Below are positions 42,769 through 51,386 of a stretch of 64,000 bases of DNA, in pieces. The stretch comes from Gleimia hominis (GTDB taxonomy: Bacteria; Actinomycetota; Actinomycetes; Actinomycetales; Actinomycetaceae). The translations under genes were made by a program, and so were the position numbers. Positions within the stretch are counted from its first letter, which is position 1; each line of letters opens with the position of its first letter. The notes beneath the pieces were generated by a model. The model worked only from the letters and a program-made list of their open reading frames with translations. It made no database searches and was not told the DNA's origin. The stretch covers positions 44,121 through 108,120 of the forward strand of contig NZ_JASXSX010000004.1 in NCBI RefSeq assembly GCF_032085515.1. Direction: 5' to 3'.

Positions 42769-44593
42769 GGCGGGCCTGCGTTTCTTGCCCAAGTTTCATC
42801 TGTTTCTCTACAACCTCAGGGCCGTCGGTAAACAGGTTCTCTGCGGGAATATCGCGCGCTGATTCAACGCGCTTACGCCACGCCTCAGGCTCTTCAACAC
42901 GCCGCGCCACTCGCGCCCGCGCAGCCACTAGGGCCATAACGTTCCTCCCCACCTGCTCGTCAACGTGCGCTAAAGACTGGCTACCAGTTAGTGAAACCAA
43001 GTGGAAGTCCAGGCTCCGCAGACGCCGCTTAGTGCGCCACGGCCCGGTGTACAGTTTCACCGATTGAACCCGCGGGTAGGCAAACATAGCGAGCTTGCGC
43101 GTGATCCGCCCCGAGCGCAACGCCACCACCCGGTCGGTTAACGCAATCGCGTTGCGGTCATAAGTGATCCAGTCGAAAATCCGCGCGCGGCGCGGGCAAA
43201 CTTCGTAGATTGGGCTTGGCCCACGGTCTTCGATCCCTGAACGCACAAGTTCCATCGGGTCATCGATCCCCAGGTCCGGGTACACCATCCAGACGGCACG
43301 CAGCATGTCAGACATACTGCCAACAGGTAAGAGCACGTCCCTGTCTTCCGACCCGCCTTCGCCACTACCTTGGAATCCGGCTTGGACGATACTGACTTTG
43401 TACCAGCCGAAGATCCGCCATAAGAACGGTTGCTTGATTTCTAAACCGTGGATGCGCGCCGGAGCGATTGTTTGCGCGCGGGTAGAGGTGAGCCCCGCGC
43501 GGATCCGGATACCATCTGCAGTTACGAATGCGCGGAAGTTGAAGTTTTTCGCGAAGCTTCGCAGTGGCACACCAATCGTCGCGACCCCACCGAGGACGAT
43601 CCCAACGAGCTCGGACACTGCGGAGTCAAACACCGCCCAAAATATGACTGCGCTAGATAGAAACGCTATACCGATAACCAGTACGAATATCATCCCGAAG
43701 TTCACAAACAAGGATCCAAGCAGTCGCGGCCACGGCACCTCAATTATGGGCCGGCCGTCTTCTTGCCACGAATCAATTTCGACCGCGTCCGCCCCGTTGT
43801 TCGCTTGAGGCCCATTTCCTACCCCGTTGTTCGCTTGAGGTCCATTGGCCGCACCATTATCCGCTTGGATACTCGTTTGAGGGGCGTTATCCGCTTGAAT
43901 ACTGGCCTGAGGTCCAGCGGCCACACCATTTTCCGCTTGAGGTCCAGCGGCCGCACTATTGGTCACGCCTGCCGGCGCGTCGACGCCCTCAGCACTTTGG
44001 GTGACGCCCTCAGTACTTTGATTGGTGCCTTCAGCGCGCGTGGCAGACGCGTCTGCAGTTTTGGTGCCTGCTCGGCGCACTAGGATTTCGCGCCGAACCG
44101 CTTCCAACTCGTTGGTTTTCAGCAGGCCAAACGACAGGTTTGAATCCGCCCCACCTGCAACCTCAATGTCAATCTTGCCTAATCCAAACAGGCGCCCCAC
44201 CAGTGAGTGGGTAATATTCACGGTTTGGATCCGCGACAAGCGGGCGTGCCGCTGGTTGCGCGCCAAGATGCCGTTGCGGTAATAAACCGCGTTTTCCGTA
44301 ACCGCATACCCCATGTGGCGCCAACTGAAATAGCAGTACACGCCCACTATCAGCGCAATTAACAGCAGCGCACCAAGCACCACCATGACGATCTTGAGCA
44401 CACTGGAGTGCTGCACTAAGCCGGAGTTAGCGATGTCCTCATAAAGGTCGTAGTTCTGATAGAGCAAGAACCCAAACAGAGCTGTGAACACTGCCCAGGA
44501 CTGCGCTAGCGGAGTAATGGGGTGGAGTTTACGCCACGCGGCTTCGTCTACGCCCGAGCCGATTATTGATTCGCGTTTTTTGCGCTTCGCCAT
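42758..44593 (-). CDS. Membrane protein with bacterial PH (bPH2) domains, YdbT-like
   Basis: A 611-residue integral membrane protein. Pairs of hydrophobic helices near residues 25-85 and 285-340 precede bPH2 domains: YAVTENAVYYRNGILARNQRHARLSRIQTVNI and FVTADGIRIRAGLTSTRAQTIAPARIHGLEI; a third lies at about 470-560 (ALTDRVVALRSGRITRKLAMFAYPRVQSVKL). Residues about 195-275 are a disordered Asn/Gln/Ala/Gly repeat segment. It directly follows the smaller PH-domain gene and is coupled to DUF2520. YdbS/YdbT pairs are linked to resistance to certain antimicrobial peptides in Bacillus; the role here is unknown. Confidence 0.87.
   Translation of the reverse strand: MAKRKKRESIIGSGVDEAAWRKLHPITPLAQSWAVFTALFGFLLYQNYDLYEDIANSGLVQHSSVLKIVMVVLGALLLIALIVGVYCYFSWRHMGYAVTENAVYYRNGILARNQRHARLSRIQTVNITHSLVGRLFGLGKIDIEVAGGADSNLSFGLLKTNELEAVRREILVRRAGTKTADASATRAEGTNQSTEGVTQSAEGVDAPAGVTNSAAAGPQAENGVAAGPQASIQADNAPQTSIQADNGAANGPQANNGVGNGPQANNGADAVEIDSWQEDGRPIIEVPWPRLLGSLFVNFGMIFVLVIGIAFLSSAVIFWAVFDSAVSELVGIVLGGVATIGVPLRSFAKNFNFRAFVTADGIRIRAGLTSTRAQTIAPARIHGLEIKQPFLWRIFGWYKVSIVQAGFQGSGEGGSEDRDVLLPVGSMSDMLRAVWMVYPDLGIDDPMELVRSGIEDRGPSPIYEVCPRRARIFDWITYDRNAIALTDRVVALRSGRITRKLAMFAYPRVQSVKLYTGPWRTKRRLRSLDFHLVSLTGSQSLAHVDEQVGRNVMALVAARARVARRVEEPEAWRKRVESARDIPAENLFTDGPEVVEKQMKLGQETQARHAS
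43794..43964. repeat. In-frame imperfect repeats in the YdbT-like gene
   Basis: Six to seven imperfect copies of a 20-33-bp unit encode variants of GPQANNGVGN and SIQADNAPQT in the linker between PH domains. Lengths are multiples of three, so the frame is kept. Confidence 0.8.
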
Positions 44594-45085
44594 TTACAGC
44601 CCCGCCATCTCAGCTTCACCGCGAGCGGCAAGTTCGTTGCGCAAGCGCGCGGCCTCGCCCGACGGTAGCCCCGGGATTGACGCGTCAGTACTTGCAGACG
44701 CGGTGTGTAGTTCCACTTCCGCGATCCCGAAGTGTCGAGCGATCGGCCCCTCAGAAACATCTACGTACTGCAACCGGCCGTAGGGGATAATTGTTATGTT
44801 CCGAAACATGATTCCTTTGCGGATCAGCAGGTCCGATGGGCCTTCCGCATACCCAATTGCCCGCACCTGGCGCGGCACCAACCAAAACAACCATACGAAC
44901 AAGGCCACGAGCGCTGCGACCGCAATCCAAATCCACCGGCTCAGGACCACTGCTAGTGCCACTGCCGGCAAGATCGTTACGGCGGCACCAATCCCCAGTG
45001 AAACCACGCGGACTTTCAAAAGATCAGGAGAAACCCGTTTGAACTCCACGTCGCTAGGATTGAAAACTTCCGTATCTGGTTGCAT
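44594..45085 (-). CDS. PH-domain membrane protein, YdbS-like
   Basis: A 163-residue protein from ATG 45085, with two adjacent hydrophobic helices (about 35-80) followed by one bPH2 domain: AIGYAEGPSDLLIRKGIMFRNITIIPYGRLQYVDVSEGPIARHFGIAEVELHTASA in its core blocks. This is the usual form of the small partner in YdbS/YdbT pairs. AAAGG lies upstream of ATG 45085; the frame extends to 45115. The stop is immediately followed by the start of the YdbT-like gene. Confidence 0.88.
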   Translation of the reverse strand: MQPDTEVFNPSDVEFKRVSPDLLKVRVVSLGIGAAVTILPAVALAVVLSRWIWIAVAALVALFVWLFWLVPRQVRAIGYAEGPSDLLIRKGIMFRNITIIPYGRLQYVDVSEGPIARHFGIAEVELHTASASTDASIPGLPSGEAARLRNELAARGEAEMAGL

Positions 45086-45311
45086 GCAGAATACCTTTCT
45101 GTGCGGGCGCCACAAACGCCATTAACTCTGGCAAATAGTGTTTCACAGTGACTTAAACCGCTCAAGTACACAGTTTAGGCTGTTAACGGCGGACGATACC
45201 GCACTTCTAAATGCGTAACAATGCCACGCTCCCCCACCATTTTCGAAGGCACCACTCGACCCCACAACTCGACCACACAAGAGTTCAGCGTCCATTCAGG
45301 GAGTTTTCAGC

Positions 45312-46064
45312 GTGAGGGTGTTGAATTACCTCATGAGCACTACGATTGACCGCGCAAACTCACAGTCGCAGACGTTTGAAGCAAAACTACTAGTTGTCGA
45401 CGATGAACCAAATATCCGCGACCTGCTGGCGTCCTCACTGCGATTTGCCGGCTTCGACGTGTCCACCGCCGCGAACGGCGCCTCCGCCTTCCACCTTGCC
45501 ACTACAGAAAACCCAGACCTCATTGTCCTAGACGTCATGCTGCCCGACATGGATGGCTTTACCGTTACCCGCCGGCTGCGCGACGCAGGCGTGCGCGTAC
45601 CCGTACTCTTCTTAACGGCGCGCGACGACATGCAAGACAAAATCCAAGGCCTCACTGTTGGTGGGGACGACTACGTGACGAAACCCTTTGGGCTAGAAGA
45701 AGTGGTGGCACGCATCCGCGCAATCTTACGGCGCACCAAAGACACCGAGGAAGATGACGGCATCCTACGGGTCGGGGACCTAGAAATGGACGAGGACGCA
45801 CACGAAGTGCGCCGCGCTGGCACTGAGATAGACCTGTCCCCCACCGAGTTCAAACTGCTGCGCTACCTCATCCTCAACGAAGGGCGCGTGGTATCCAAAA
45901 TGCAGATCCTAGACCACGTGTGGGAATACGACTGGGATGGGGAAGCAGCCATCGTAGAATCATACATCTCCTACCTGCGCCGCAAACTCGCGGTGCCCGG
46001 CGCCTCTGGCGAACTAATCCACACGCGCCGCGGATTCGGATACATGCTGAGGGCTGAAAACTGA
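45312..46064 (+). CDS. OmpR/PhoB-family response regulator, PhoP-like
   Basis: A 250-residue DNA-binding regulator. The receiver domain (about 26-140) has the acidic pair Asp30/Asp31, phospho-acceptor Asp74 in VLDVMLPDMDGF, and conserved Thr/Lys in FLTARDDMQDK and DDYVTKPFGLEE. The C-terminal winged helix contains LSPTEFKLLRYLILNEGRVVSK, ILDHVWEYDWDGEAAIVESYISYLRRKL. The sequence follows mycobacterial PhoP and its TcrA/TrcR relatives closely. GTG 45312 follows GGGAG by eight bases; ATG 45333 is the alternative start. Its histidine kinase is five bases downstream. The stimulus is unknown. Confidence 0.93.
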   Translation: MRVLNYLMSTTIDRANSQSQTFEAKLLVVDDEPNIRDLLASSLRFAGFDVSTAANGASAFHLATTENPDLIVLDVMLPDMDGFTVTRRLRDAGVRVPVLFLTARDDMQDKIQGLTVGGDDYVTKPFGLEEVVARIRAILRRTKDTEEDDGILRVGDLEMDEDAHEVRRAGTEIDLSPTEFKLLRYLILNEGRVVSKMQILDHVWEYDWDGEAAIVESYISYLRRKLAVPGASGELIHTRRGFGYMLRAEN

Positions 46065-46069
46065 CCCGG

Positions 46070-47572
46070 ATGTGGCAACTACCAGGCATTTTCAAAACCG
46101 GGTTTTGGCGTTCAATCACGCTTCGAACCCGCCTGGTTGTACTGTTCACACTGATCCTCTCGGTAGGATTCACCCTGGCAGCCACCGCACTGCTAGGGAT
46201 CTTACAAGCACACCTCGTGGGCCAAGTAGACCGGGAACTAGAAGAATCCGCGCGGCGCACCGCAGTATCCACCGCCGAGGCACTTTTGAACTCGCGCGAA
46301 CCCAATATCCCCTCAAACTACTACTTCCACTTCAAAACAGTGGACGGCAGCGAAAACTCCCTAATTACCCCCGAAAGTGCAGACAGGTTCGGCGTGCCAG
46401 TAACCGGGGAACTACTGCCCATGGGCGTGTACCCCCAAGGGGCGATGACGCGGCCGGTGAAGGTACCGTCCACTAAAGACGGTTCCTCCTGGCGGGCAGT
46501 CGCGGTGCCGATCAGTGTGAACAACCAGCCCTACGGCGTGGTCACGATCGCGCTGCCGCTGACGGATACCGACGAAACCCTGGTGAGCACCGCGCAGTAC
46601 TTTTTGCTGCTCGGAATCCTCATCACCGTGGTTGGAGCCACTACCTCCTACTACATGGTGCGGTTGGCGCTGCGGCCCCTCAAGCGAATAGAAACCGTGG
46701 CGAAACAGATTTCGGTAGGGAATATTTCGCAACGCATCGACCCCGAACCGGAAACGTCGGAAGTGGGGTCGCTTACAACCAGCCTGAACCGTATGCTGGC
46801 ACGCATTGAACAATCATTTATGGAACGCGACGCCACGCAAGCGAAAGTGCGTCGGTTCGTGTCGGATGCATCCCACGAACTACGCACCCCGCTGGCAGCG
46901 ATCCGGGGGTATGCGGAACTGTACCGCATGGGGGGCGTACCGGAATCGGGCACTAAAGACGTGATGAACAGGATCGAATCGGAAGCCACTCGCATGGGCA
47001 CGCTCGTGGAAGACCTGCTGACACTCGCGCGGCTAGATGAGAAACGGGAACTGAACGTGGAACGCGTGGACCTCATGGAACTGATTCGAAACGCGTCCTT
47101 TGACCTGCGGGCCCTGGATTCCTCGCGGGTAGTGCAGGTGCTATCCCTAGACGATGGTGAAGATGCACCCGAAACTTTCTACGCGATGGTGGACCGCGAT
47201 CAGATGACGCAAGTGTTCACGAACATCATCGGCAACATCGTGCGCTACACGCAAAACGGCACGCCAGTGGAGTTCGCGGTTGGGAAAACAGAGGACACAC
47301 TGATTGTGGAAGTGCGCGACCACGGACCTGGCATTTCCGCTTCCGACCAAGAGAAAGTGTTCGCCCGCTTCTACCGCACCGACGTGTCGCGCTCACGTGA
47401 ATCCGGTGGTTCCGGTTTGGGGCTCGCGATTGTCGCGTCCATTATGGCGTTGCATTCGGGGAAAGCCAGTTTGATGCGCACGGAAGGCGGAGGACTCACC
47501 GTGAAACTGCGTTTACCGGCCCTGCAGATCACTAACGAAGACGATCGCAGTGAACCAACCGACCCGGCATGA
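46070..47572 (+). CDS. Sensor histidine kinase partnered with the upstream regulator
   Basis: A 500-residue membrane sensor. Transmembrane helices at about 22-46 and 175-196 bracket an extracellular domain of about 125 residues. A HAMP linker (about 197-250) leads to the dimerisation domain with phospho-acceptor His269 in SDASHELRTPLAAIRGYAEL. The ATPase domain shows an N box (NIIGNIVRY), G1 DHGPGIS, F box FARFYR and G2 GGSGLGLAIV. It resembles PhoR/TcrY-type kinases. The unit with the response regulator gene is a single operon. Confidence 0.93.
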   Translation: MWQLPGIFKTGFWRSITLRTRLVVLFTLILSVGFTLAATALLGILQAHLVGQVDRELEESARRTAVSTAEALLNSREPNIPSNYYFHFKTVDGSENSLITPESADRFGVPVTGELLPMGVYPQGAMTRPVKVPSTKDGSSWRAVAVPISVNNQPYGVVTIALPLTDTDETLVSTAQYFLLLGILITVVGATTSYYMVRLALRPLKRIETVAKQISVGNISQRIDPEPETSEVGSLTTSLNRMLARIEQSFMERDATQAKVRRFVSDASHELRTPLAAIRGYAELYRMGGVPESGTKDVMNRIESEATRMGTLVEDLLTLARLDEKRELNVERVDLMELIRNASFDLRALDSSRVVQVLSLDDGEDAPETFYAMVDRDQMTQVFTNIIGNIVRYTQNGTPVEFAVGKTEDTLIVEVRDHGPGISASDQEKVFARFYRTDVSRSRESGGSGLGLAIVASIMALHSGKASLMRTEGGGLTVKLRLPALQITNEDDRSEPTDPA

Positions 47573-47643
47573 CATGGCCGCGCGAGCGATACGTTTTTTG
47601 GGGCCCACTAGATTGTTATTAGTAAAAGGCTTACTATATTTCG

Positions 47644-48891
47644 GTGCTTGATTTGTCTGAATCAAAAGTGCAGCCCAAGCCGCCCGCGTGGCTTCCAAAG
47701 TCGTTTCGGGACGCGGCGGTAGCAAGTGGCGCGAGTGCAGGCCGCTCGCAGATAACAGCCGAAGCGGATCGCCTGTTAGATAAGTGGAATGCGCCGGGCC
47801 GGCATTTTCACAACGCGAAGCTGCTTGCGAAAATCCTGTCGGCCTTCGACACGATCAGTGAATGCGCGCATGATCCCGACTTGGCGCGCCTCGCGATCTG
47901 GTACGGGGGCGCGTTTTTAACCCGGTCTGTTCACGACGATGAGGCGCGGATCCAGGTGCATAAATCCGTTTGCGTGCGCGAAGTTGTAGCTGGCCTCCGC
48001 ACCCTGGGGGTACCTGAGGTTGACCGGGTAGTTCAGCTGGTTTCGTACATGTTCGCGCTGCGGGCACCGCGCGAGGACACGGATGCGAACGCACTGATTG
48101 ACGCGCAAATGTCGGTGCTGGCGGCAGTGCCTCAGGAATATAAGAAATACCGGGTTGGGGCCCGTGCGGAGTGCCCTGCTTTTTCAGATTTTGCGTTTGA
48201 GGTATCGCGCCGCCGGTTTGTGCTGAACCTGCTTAAACGTAAAACGATTTTCCGATCCCCCAATGCGGGCGTGTGGGAGGATCCGGCGCGGCAGAATCTG
48301 GAGGCCGAGTTGGCGAATCTAGATGCGGCGATTGCGAAGGTGGATCCGGATTTTACTGATGAACCTGCGGGCGGCGTGGTTGATGATGAGGAACCCACTT
48401 CTGGCACGCTCGTGATTCGCCGCAGTGTTAAGAAACCTCCGCGGAAAACGCGGGAAAGCAGCGAAAGCACTGAGTCTTCTGGTGGCGCTTCGACTAGCGG
48501 CAATAGGCCTACCTCCGATCGGGCGTCTGAGCAGCCAGCGAATAACCGCGATGGCGGTGGGGCGTCTGGTGATGCCTCAAAGAATAAACCTGAGGACGCG
48601 AACACGCGCGAGGCTGACGCGGGAGACCAGAGCGCATCTAGCCTCGAATCGGAACCGGACTTCTTAAAGCCAGCTCCGAAACCGCAGGTGAAACGCAAGA
48701 CCGCTAAAGAACAAGCCCGGGAGTCGGCTAAGCAACAGGCTTTTAAGGAACAAGCCCGGGACTCAGCTAAGCAACAGGCTTTTAAAGAACAAGCTCGGGA
48801 GTCGGCTAAGCAACAGGGCACTGAACCGACTGGAGGACAGGCACGCAGCGAGGCAGCTAAAGAGCAGACGCGCGACTCAGAGGTGAACTAA
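47644..48891 (+). CDS. Degenerate HD-superfamily protein (COG4339-like) with repeat tail
   Basis: A 415-residue cytoplasmic protein. Residues about 35-215 follow the COG4339 predicted HD phosphohydrolases: WNAPGRHFHN, LARLAIWYGGAFLTRSVHDDEARIQ, LIDAQMSVLAAVPQEYKKYRVGARAEC and RRRFVLNLLKRKTIFRSPN with PARQNLEAEL. Where the family has an FHDAVY-type His-Asp metal pair, this protein has YGGAFL, so catalysis is probably lost. The last 190 residues are low-complexity, ending in KEQARESAKQQAF repeats. The start GTG follows TACTAT by six bases and appears leaderless. A WXG100 gene is next, 134 bp away. Confidence 0.75.
   Translation: MLDLSESKVQPKPPAWLPKSFRDAAVASGASAGRSQITAEADRLLDKWNAPGRHFHNAKLLAKILSAFDTISECAHDPDLARLAIWYGGAFLTRSVHDDEARIQVHKSVCVREVVAGLRTLGVPEVDRVVQLVSYMFALRAPREDTDANALIDAQMSVLAAVPQEYKKYRVGARAECPAFSDFAFEVSRRRFVLNLLKRKTIFRSPNAGVWEDPARQNLEAELANLDAAIAKVDPDFTDEPAGGVVDDEEPTSGTLVIRRSVKKPPRKTRESSESTESSGGASTSGNRPTSDRASEQPANNRDGGGASGDASKNKPEDANTREADAGDQSASSLESEPDFLKPAPKPQVKRKTAKEQARESAKQQAFKEQARDSAKQQAFKEQARESAKQQGTEPTGGQARSEAAKEQTRDSEVN
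48709..48817 (+). repeat. 2.8 x 39-bp in-frame repeat at the 3' end of the HD-like gene
   Basis: Units at 48709-48747 and 48748-48786 and a partial unit at 48787-48817 encode EQARESAKQQAFK-type 13-residue repeats. The array ends about 70 bp before the stop codon. Confidence 0.95.
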
Positions 48892-49025
48892 CAGGTTTTC
48901 GCTCCTGCTTTATCCACAGGAATTATGAGTGCACAACCAGGCCAGTGGGGAGGGGCGTTGGTTTGCTTCTGCGCGCACACTGGGATTGTCAGTGTTTGAC
49001 TAAAGCGCAGTAAGGAGCGTTTAAC

Positions 49026-49316
49026 ATGGCAGTTTTTCAAGTAGATTCCGAAGAAGTAGCACGCTGTTCCGCGTTGGTCCGCTCGTCCGTTGAGTCGGTG
49101 CGTTCCCAAGTGCACGCCCTGATGGGTAACTTGCAGGCGTTAGAGGCGTCTTGGCAGGGCGCTGCGTCTAACCAGTTCTCCTCTGTGGTGGCGAACTGGC
49201 GGGCAACCCAAGCGCAGGTTGAGGCGTCGTTGGATCAGATTGGTTCCCAGATGTCGGTTGCGGCCGCTACCTACTCGGATGCAGAGGCGCAGTCCTTGTC
49301 TTTGTTCGCTGGGTAG
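49026..49316 (+). CDS. WXG100-family (ESAT-6-like) protein
   Basis: A 96-residue helical-hairpin protein. The WXG motif is Trp43-Gln44-Gly45 in EASWQGAAS, in the turn between two helices. The C-terminal YxxxD/E secretion signal is present as Tyr83-SDA-Glu87. Such proteins form dimers and leave the cell by type VII secretion. No EccC-type ATPase or second WXG100 gene is in the window, so its exporter is elsewhere. AAGGAG lies seven bases before the ATG. A strong terminator follows. Confidence 0.93.
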   Translation: MAVFQVDSEEVARCSALVRSSVESVRSQVHALMGNLQALEASWQGAASNQFSSVVANWRATQAQVEASLDQIGSQMSVAAATYSDAEAQSLSLFAG

Positions 49317-49416
49317 GGCGAGCTGTGTCGGACTTGTCGGATGCGTCATGCCGATAGCGTTCGACAGGTAGCGTTTTTCTAGACGGTAACAACTAACAGG
49401 TAGAACTGTATACAAA

Positions 49417-49457
49417 AACAGTTGGGGTGCGGCTGTTATAACCGCACCCCAACTGTT
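49417..49457. terminator. Bidirectional terminator between the WXG100 gene and groEL
   Basis: A perfect 16-bp stem, 49417-49432 with 49442-49457, has a 9-base loop. Minus-strand transcripts from groEL meet a TTTTT run right after the stem. Confidence 0.9.
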
Positions 49458-49533
49458 CAGTTCTTCAGCAACCCCGTTTGGTCAGGCACCCAACTTCCGT
49501 TGCGCACCTAACTTACGGGTCGTCACTGTCGAT

Positions 49534-51156
49534 TTAGTACATGCCACCCATTTCGTCAGCGCCCGCAGCAGGTGCCGGAGCCGGTGGTTCCGGCTTGTCC
49601 GCCACAATCGCTTCGGTGGTCAGGAACATGCCAGCAATCGACGCTGCGTTCTGCAGTGCCGAACGCGTCACCTTAACCGGATCCGCAATGTCAGCCTTCA
49701 GCATGTCCTCGTACTCACCGGTAGCGGCGTTGAGGCCCTGGCCGGTGGGTAGGTGCTTCACCTTGTCCACTACAACGCCACCTTCAAGGCCTGCGTTGTG
49801 CGCGATCTGGCGCAGTGGTTCAGTTACCGCTACGCGCACGATGTTAGCGCCAGTGGCTTCGTCACCTTCGAGTTTCAGCTCTTCCAGCACGGATGCAGCG
49901 TGGATAAGTGCAACCCCACCACCGGGGATGATGCCCTCTTCCGCAGCAGCCTTCGCGTTCCGAACCGCGTCTTCAATGCGGTGCTTGCGTTCTTTCAGCT
50001 CCACCTCGGTGGCAGCACCGGACTTGATTACCGCTACCCCACCAGCGAGCTTAGCTAGACGCTCCTGCAGTTTCTCTTTGTCGTACTCAGAGTCGGAGTT
50101 CTCGATCTCCTGACGGATCTGGGATACGCGCCCGTCAATCGCTTCCTTGGTGCCATCGCCATCAACGATGGTGGTCTCGTCCTTGGTCACCACGATCTTG
50201 CGGGCTTTACCAAGCACGTCCAGGTCCGCGGTCTCTAGAGACAGGCCAACGGTTTCAGAGATAACCTGGCCACCCGTGAGGATCGCCATGTCCTGCAGCA
50301 TCGCCTTGCGACGGTCACCGAACCCAGGTGCCTTAACGGCAACGGACTTGAACAGGCCGCGGATCTTGTTGACCACCAGGGTGGCGAGTGCTTCACCTTC
50401 AATGTCATCCGCCACGATCAGCAGTGGCTTGGATGCCTGCATTACTTTCTCTAGCAGCGGCAGCAGATCTTTAACAGTGGAGATCTTGCCTTCTACCAGC
50501 AGCACGTAAGCGTCTTCGAGCACGGCCTCTTGACGGTCCGCGTCCGTTACGAAGTATGGGGACAGGAAGCCCTTGTCGAAACGCATACCTTCGGTGGTTT
50601 CTAGAACAGTTTCGAAGGAGTTCGTTTCTTCTACCGTGATTACGCCTTCGCGGCCAACCGTGTCCATAGCTTCCGCGATGAGACGCCCGATTTCGGCGTC
50701 GTTAGCGGAAATGGAGGCGGTAGCGGCGATCTGGTCGGTGGTCTCTACGTCCATGCCGTCTTTGTGGAGCTGCTCCACAACTTTTTCGACCGCCAGGTCG
50801 ATACCACGCTTGAGGGCAACCGGGTTCGCACCGGCCGCTACGTTACGTAGACCTTCGTTCACGAGGGCCTGAGCGAGAACGGTTGCGGTGGTGGTGCCGT
50901 CACCAGCTACGTCGTCAGTTTTCTTAGCGACCTCTTTAACGAGTTCCGCACCGATCTTCTCGTACGGCTCTTCCAGGTCGATTTCTTTAGCTACGGAAAC
51001 GCCGTCCTTGGTGATGGTGGGGGCGCCCCACTTCTTTTCGAGAACTACGTTACGCCCCTTGGGGCCCAGCGTTACCTTGACGGTGTCGGCGAGGGTGTTC
51101 AGCCCGCGCTCCATGGCGCGGCGTGCTTCCTCGTCGAAAGCAATCATTTTTGACAT
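49534..51156 (-). CDS. groL: 60-kDa chaperonin GroEL
   Basis: ATP-dependent folding chaperone of 540 residues. Diagnostic blocks are LGPKGRNVVLEKKWGAPTITKDGVS, AGDGTTTATVLAQALV (nucleotide contacts) and AAVEEGIV-like AAAEEGIIPGGGVALIHA. The C-terminus ends in a shortened GADEMGGMY tail. GGAGG lies nine bases before the ATG. No groES neighbours it, as is usual for the main actinobacterial groEL copy. Two CIRCE-type elements upstream indicate HrcA control. Transcription ends at the stem-loop at 49417-49457. Confidence 0.98.
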   Translation of the reverse strand: MSKMIAFDEEARRAMERGLNTLADTVKVTLGPKGRNVVLEKKWGAPTITKDGVSVAKEIDLEEPYEKIGAELVKEVAKKTDDVAGDGTTTATVLAQALVNEGLRNVAAGANPVALKRGIDLAVEKVVEQLHKDGMDVETTDQIAATASISANDAEIGRLIAEAMDTVGREGVITVEETNSFETVLETTEGMRFDKGFLSPYFVTDADRQEAVLEDAYVLLVEGKISTVKDLLPLLEKVMQASKPLLIVADDIEGEALATLVVNKIRGLFKSVAVKAPGFGDRRKAMLQDMAILTGGQVISETVGLSLETADLDVLGKARKIVVTKDETTIVDGDGTKEAIDGRVSQIRQEIENSDSEYDKEKLQERLAKLAGGVAVIKSGAATEVELKERKHRIEDAVRNAKAAAEEGIIPGGGVALIHAASVLEELKLEGDEATGANIVRVAVTEPLRQIAHNAGLEGGVVVDKVKHLPTGQGLNAATGEYEDMLKADIADPVKVTRSALQNAASIAGMFLTTEAIVADKPEPPAPAPAAGADEMGGMY

Positions 51157-51267
51157 TAGTGATATTCCTCCGCTGTGCGGTTACGGCCCGTCAATGCCCG
51201 CGACGGACGACCACTATCTACACGCTCATGTCTCGCATAGCAGTGGCCTCACTGACCAGCCTTACGA

Positions 51268-51294
51268 TTATCACTCGAACCTTGCGAGTGCTAA
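51268..51294. promoter_or_regulatory. CIRCE element of groEL (proximal)
   Basis: TTATCACTC-N9-GAGTGCTAA matches the CIRCE consensus (TTAGCACTC-N9-GAGTGCTAA) at all but one position. HrcA binds such sites and is relieved on heat shock. It lies about 110 bp before the groEL start. Confidence 0.92.
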
Positions 51295-51302
51295 GTCCTA
51301 GT

Positions 51303-51329
51303 TTGGCACTCTCCGCCGGTGAGTGCAAG
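51303..51329. promoter_or_regulatory. Second, weaker CIRCE-like element of groEL (distal)
   Basis: TTGGCACTC-N9-GAGTGCAAG keeps the GCACTC/GAGTGC core with the correct 9-base spacer and follows the first element by eight bases. Outer bases deviate at three or four positions. Confidence 0.75.
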
Positions 51330-51386
51330 GTGGAACAGCTAAAAGGAATCGCTAACTGCGAAACCGGGTTTAGTCGCTACAGTTCC

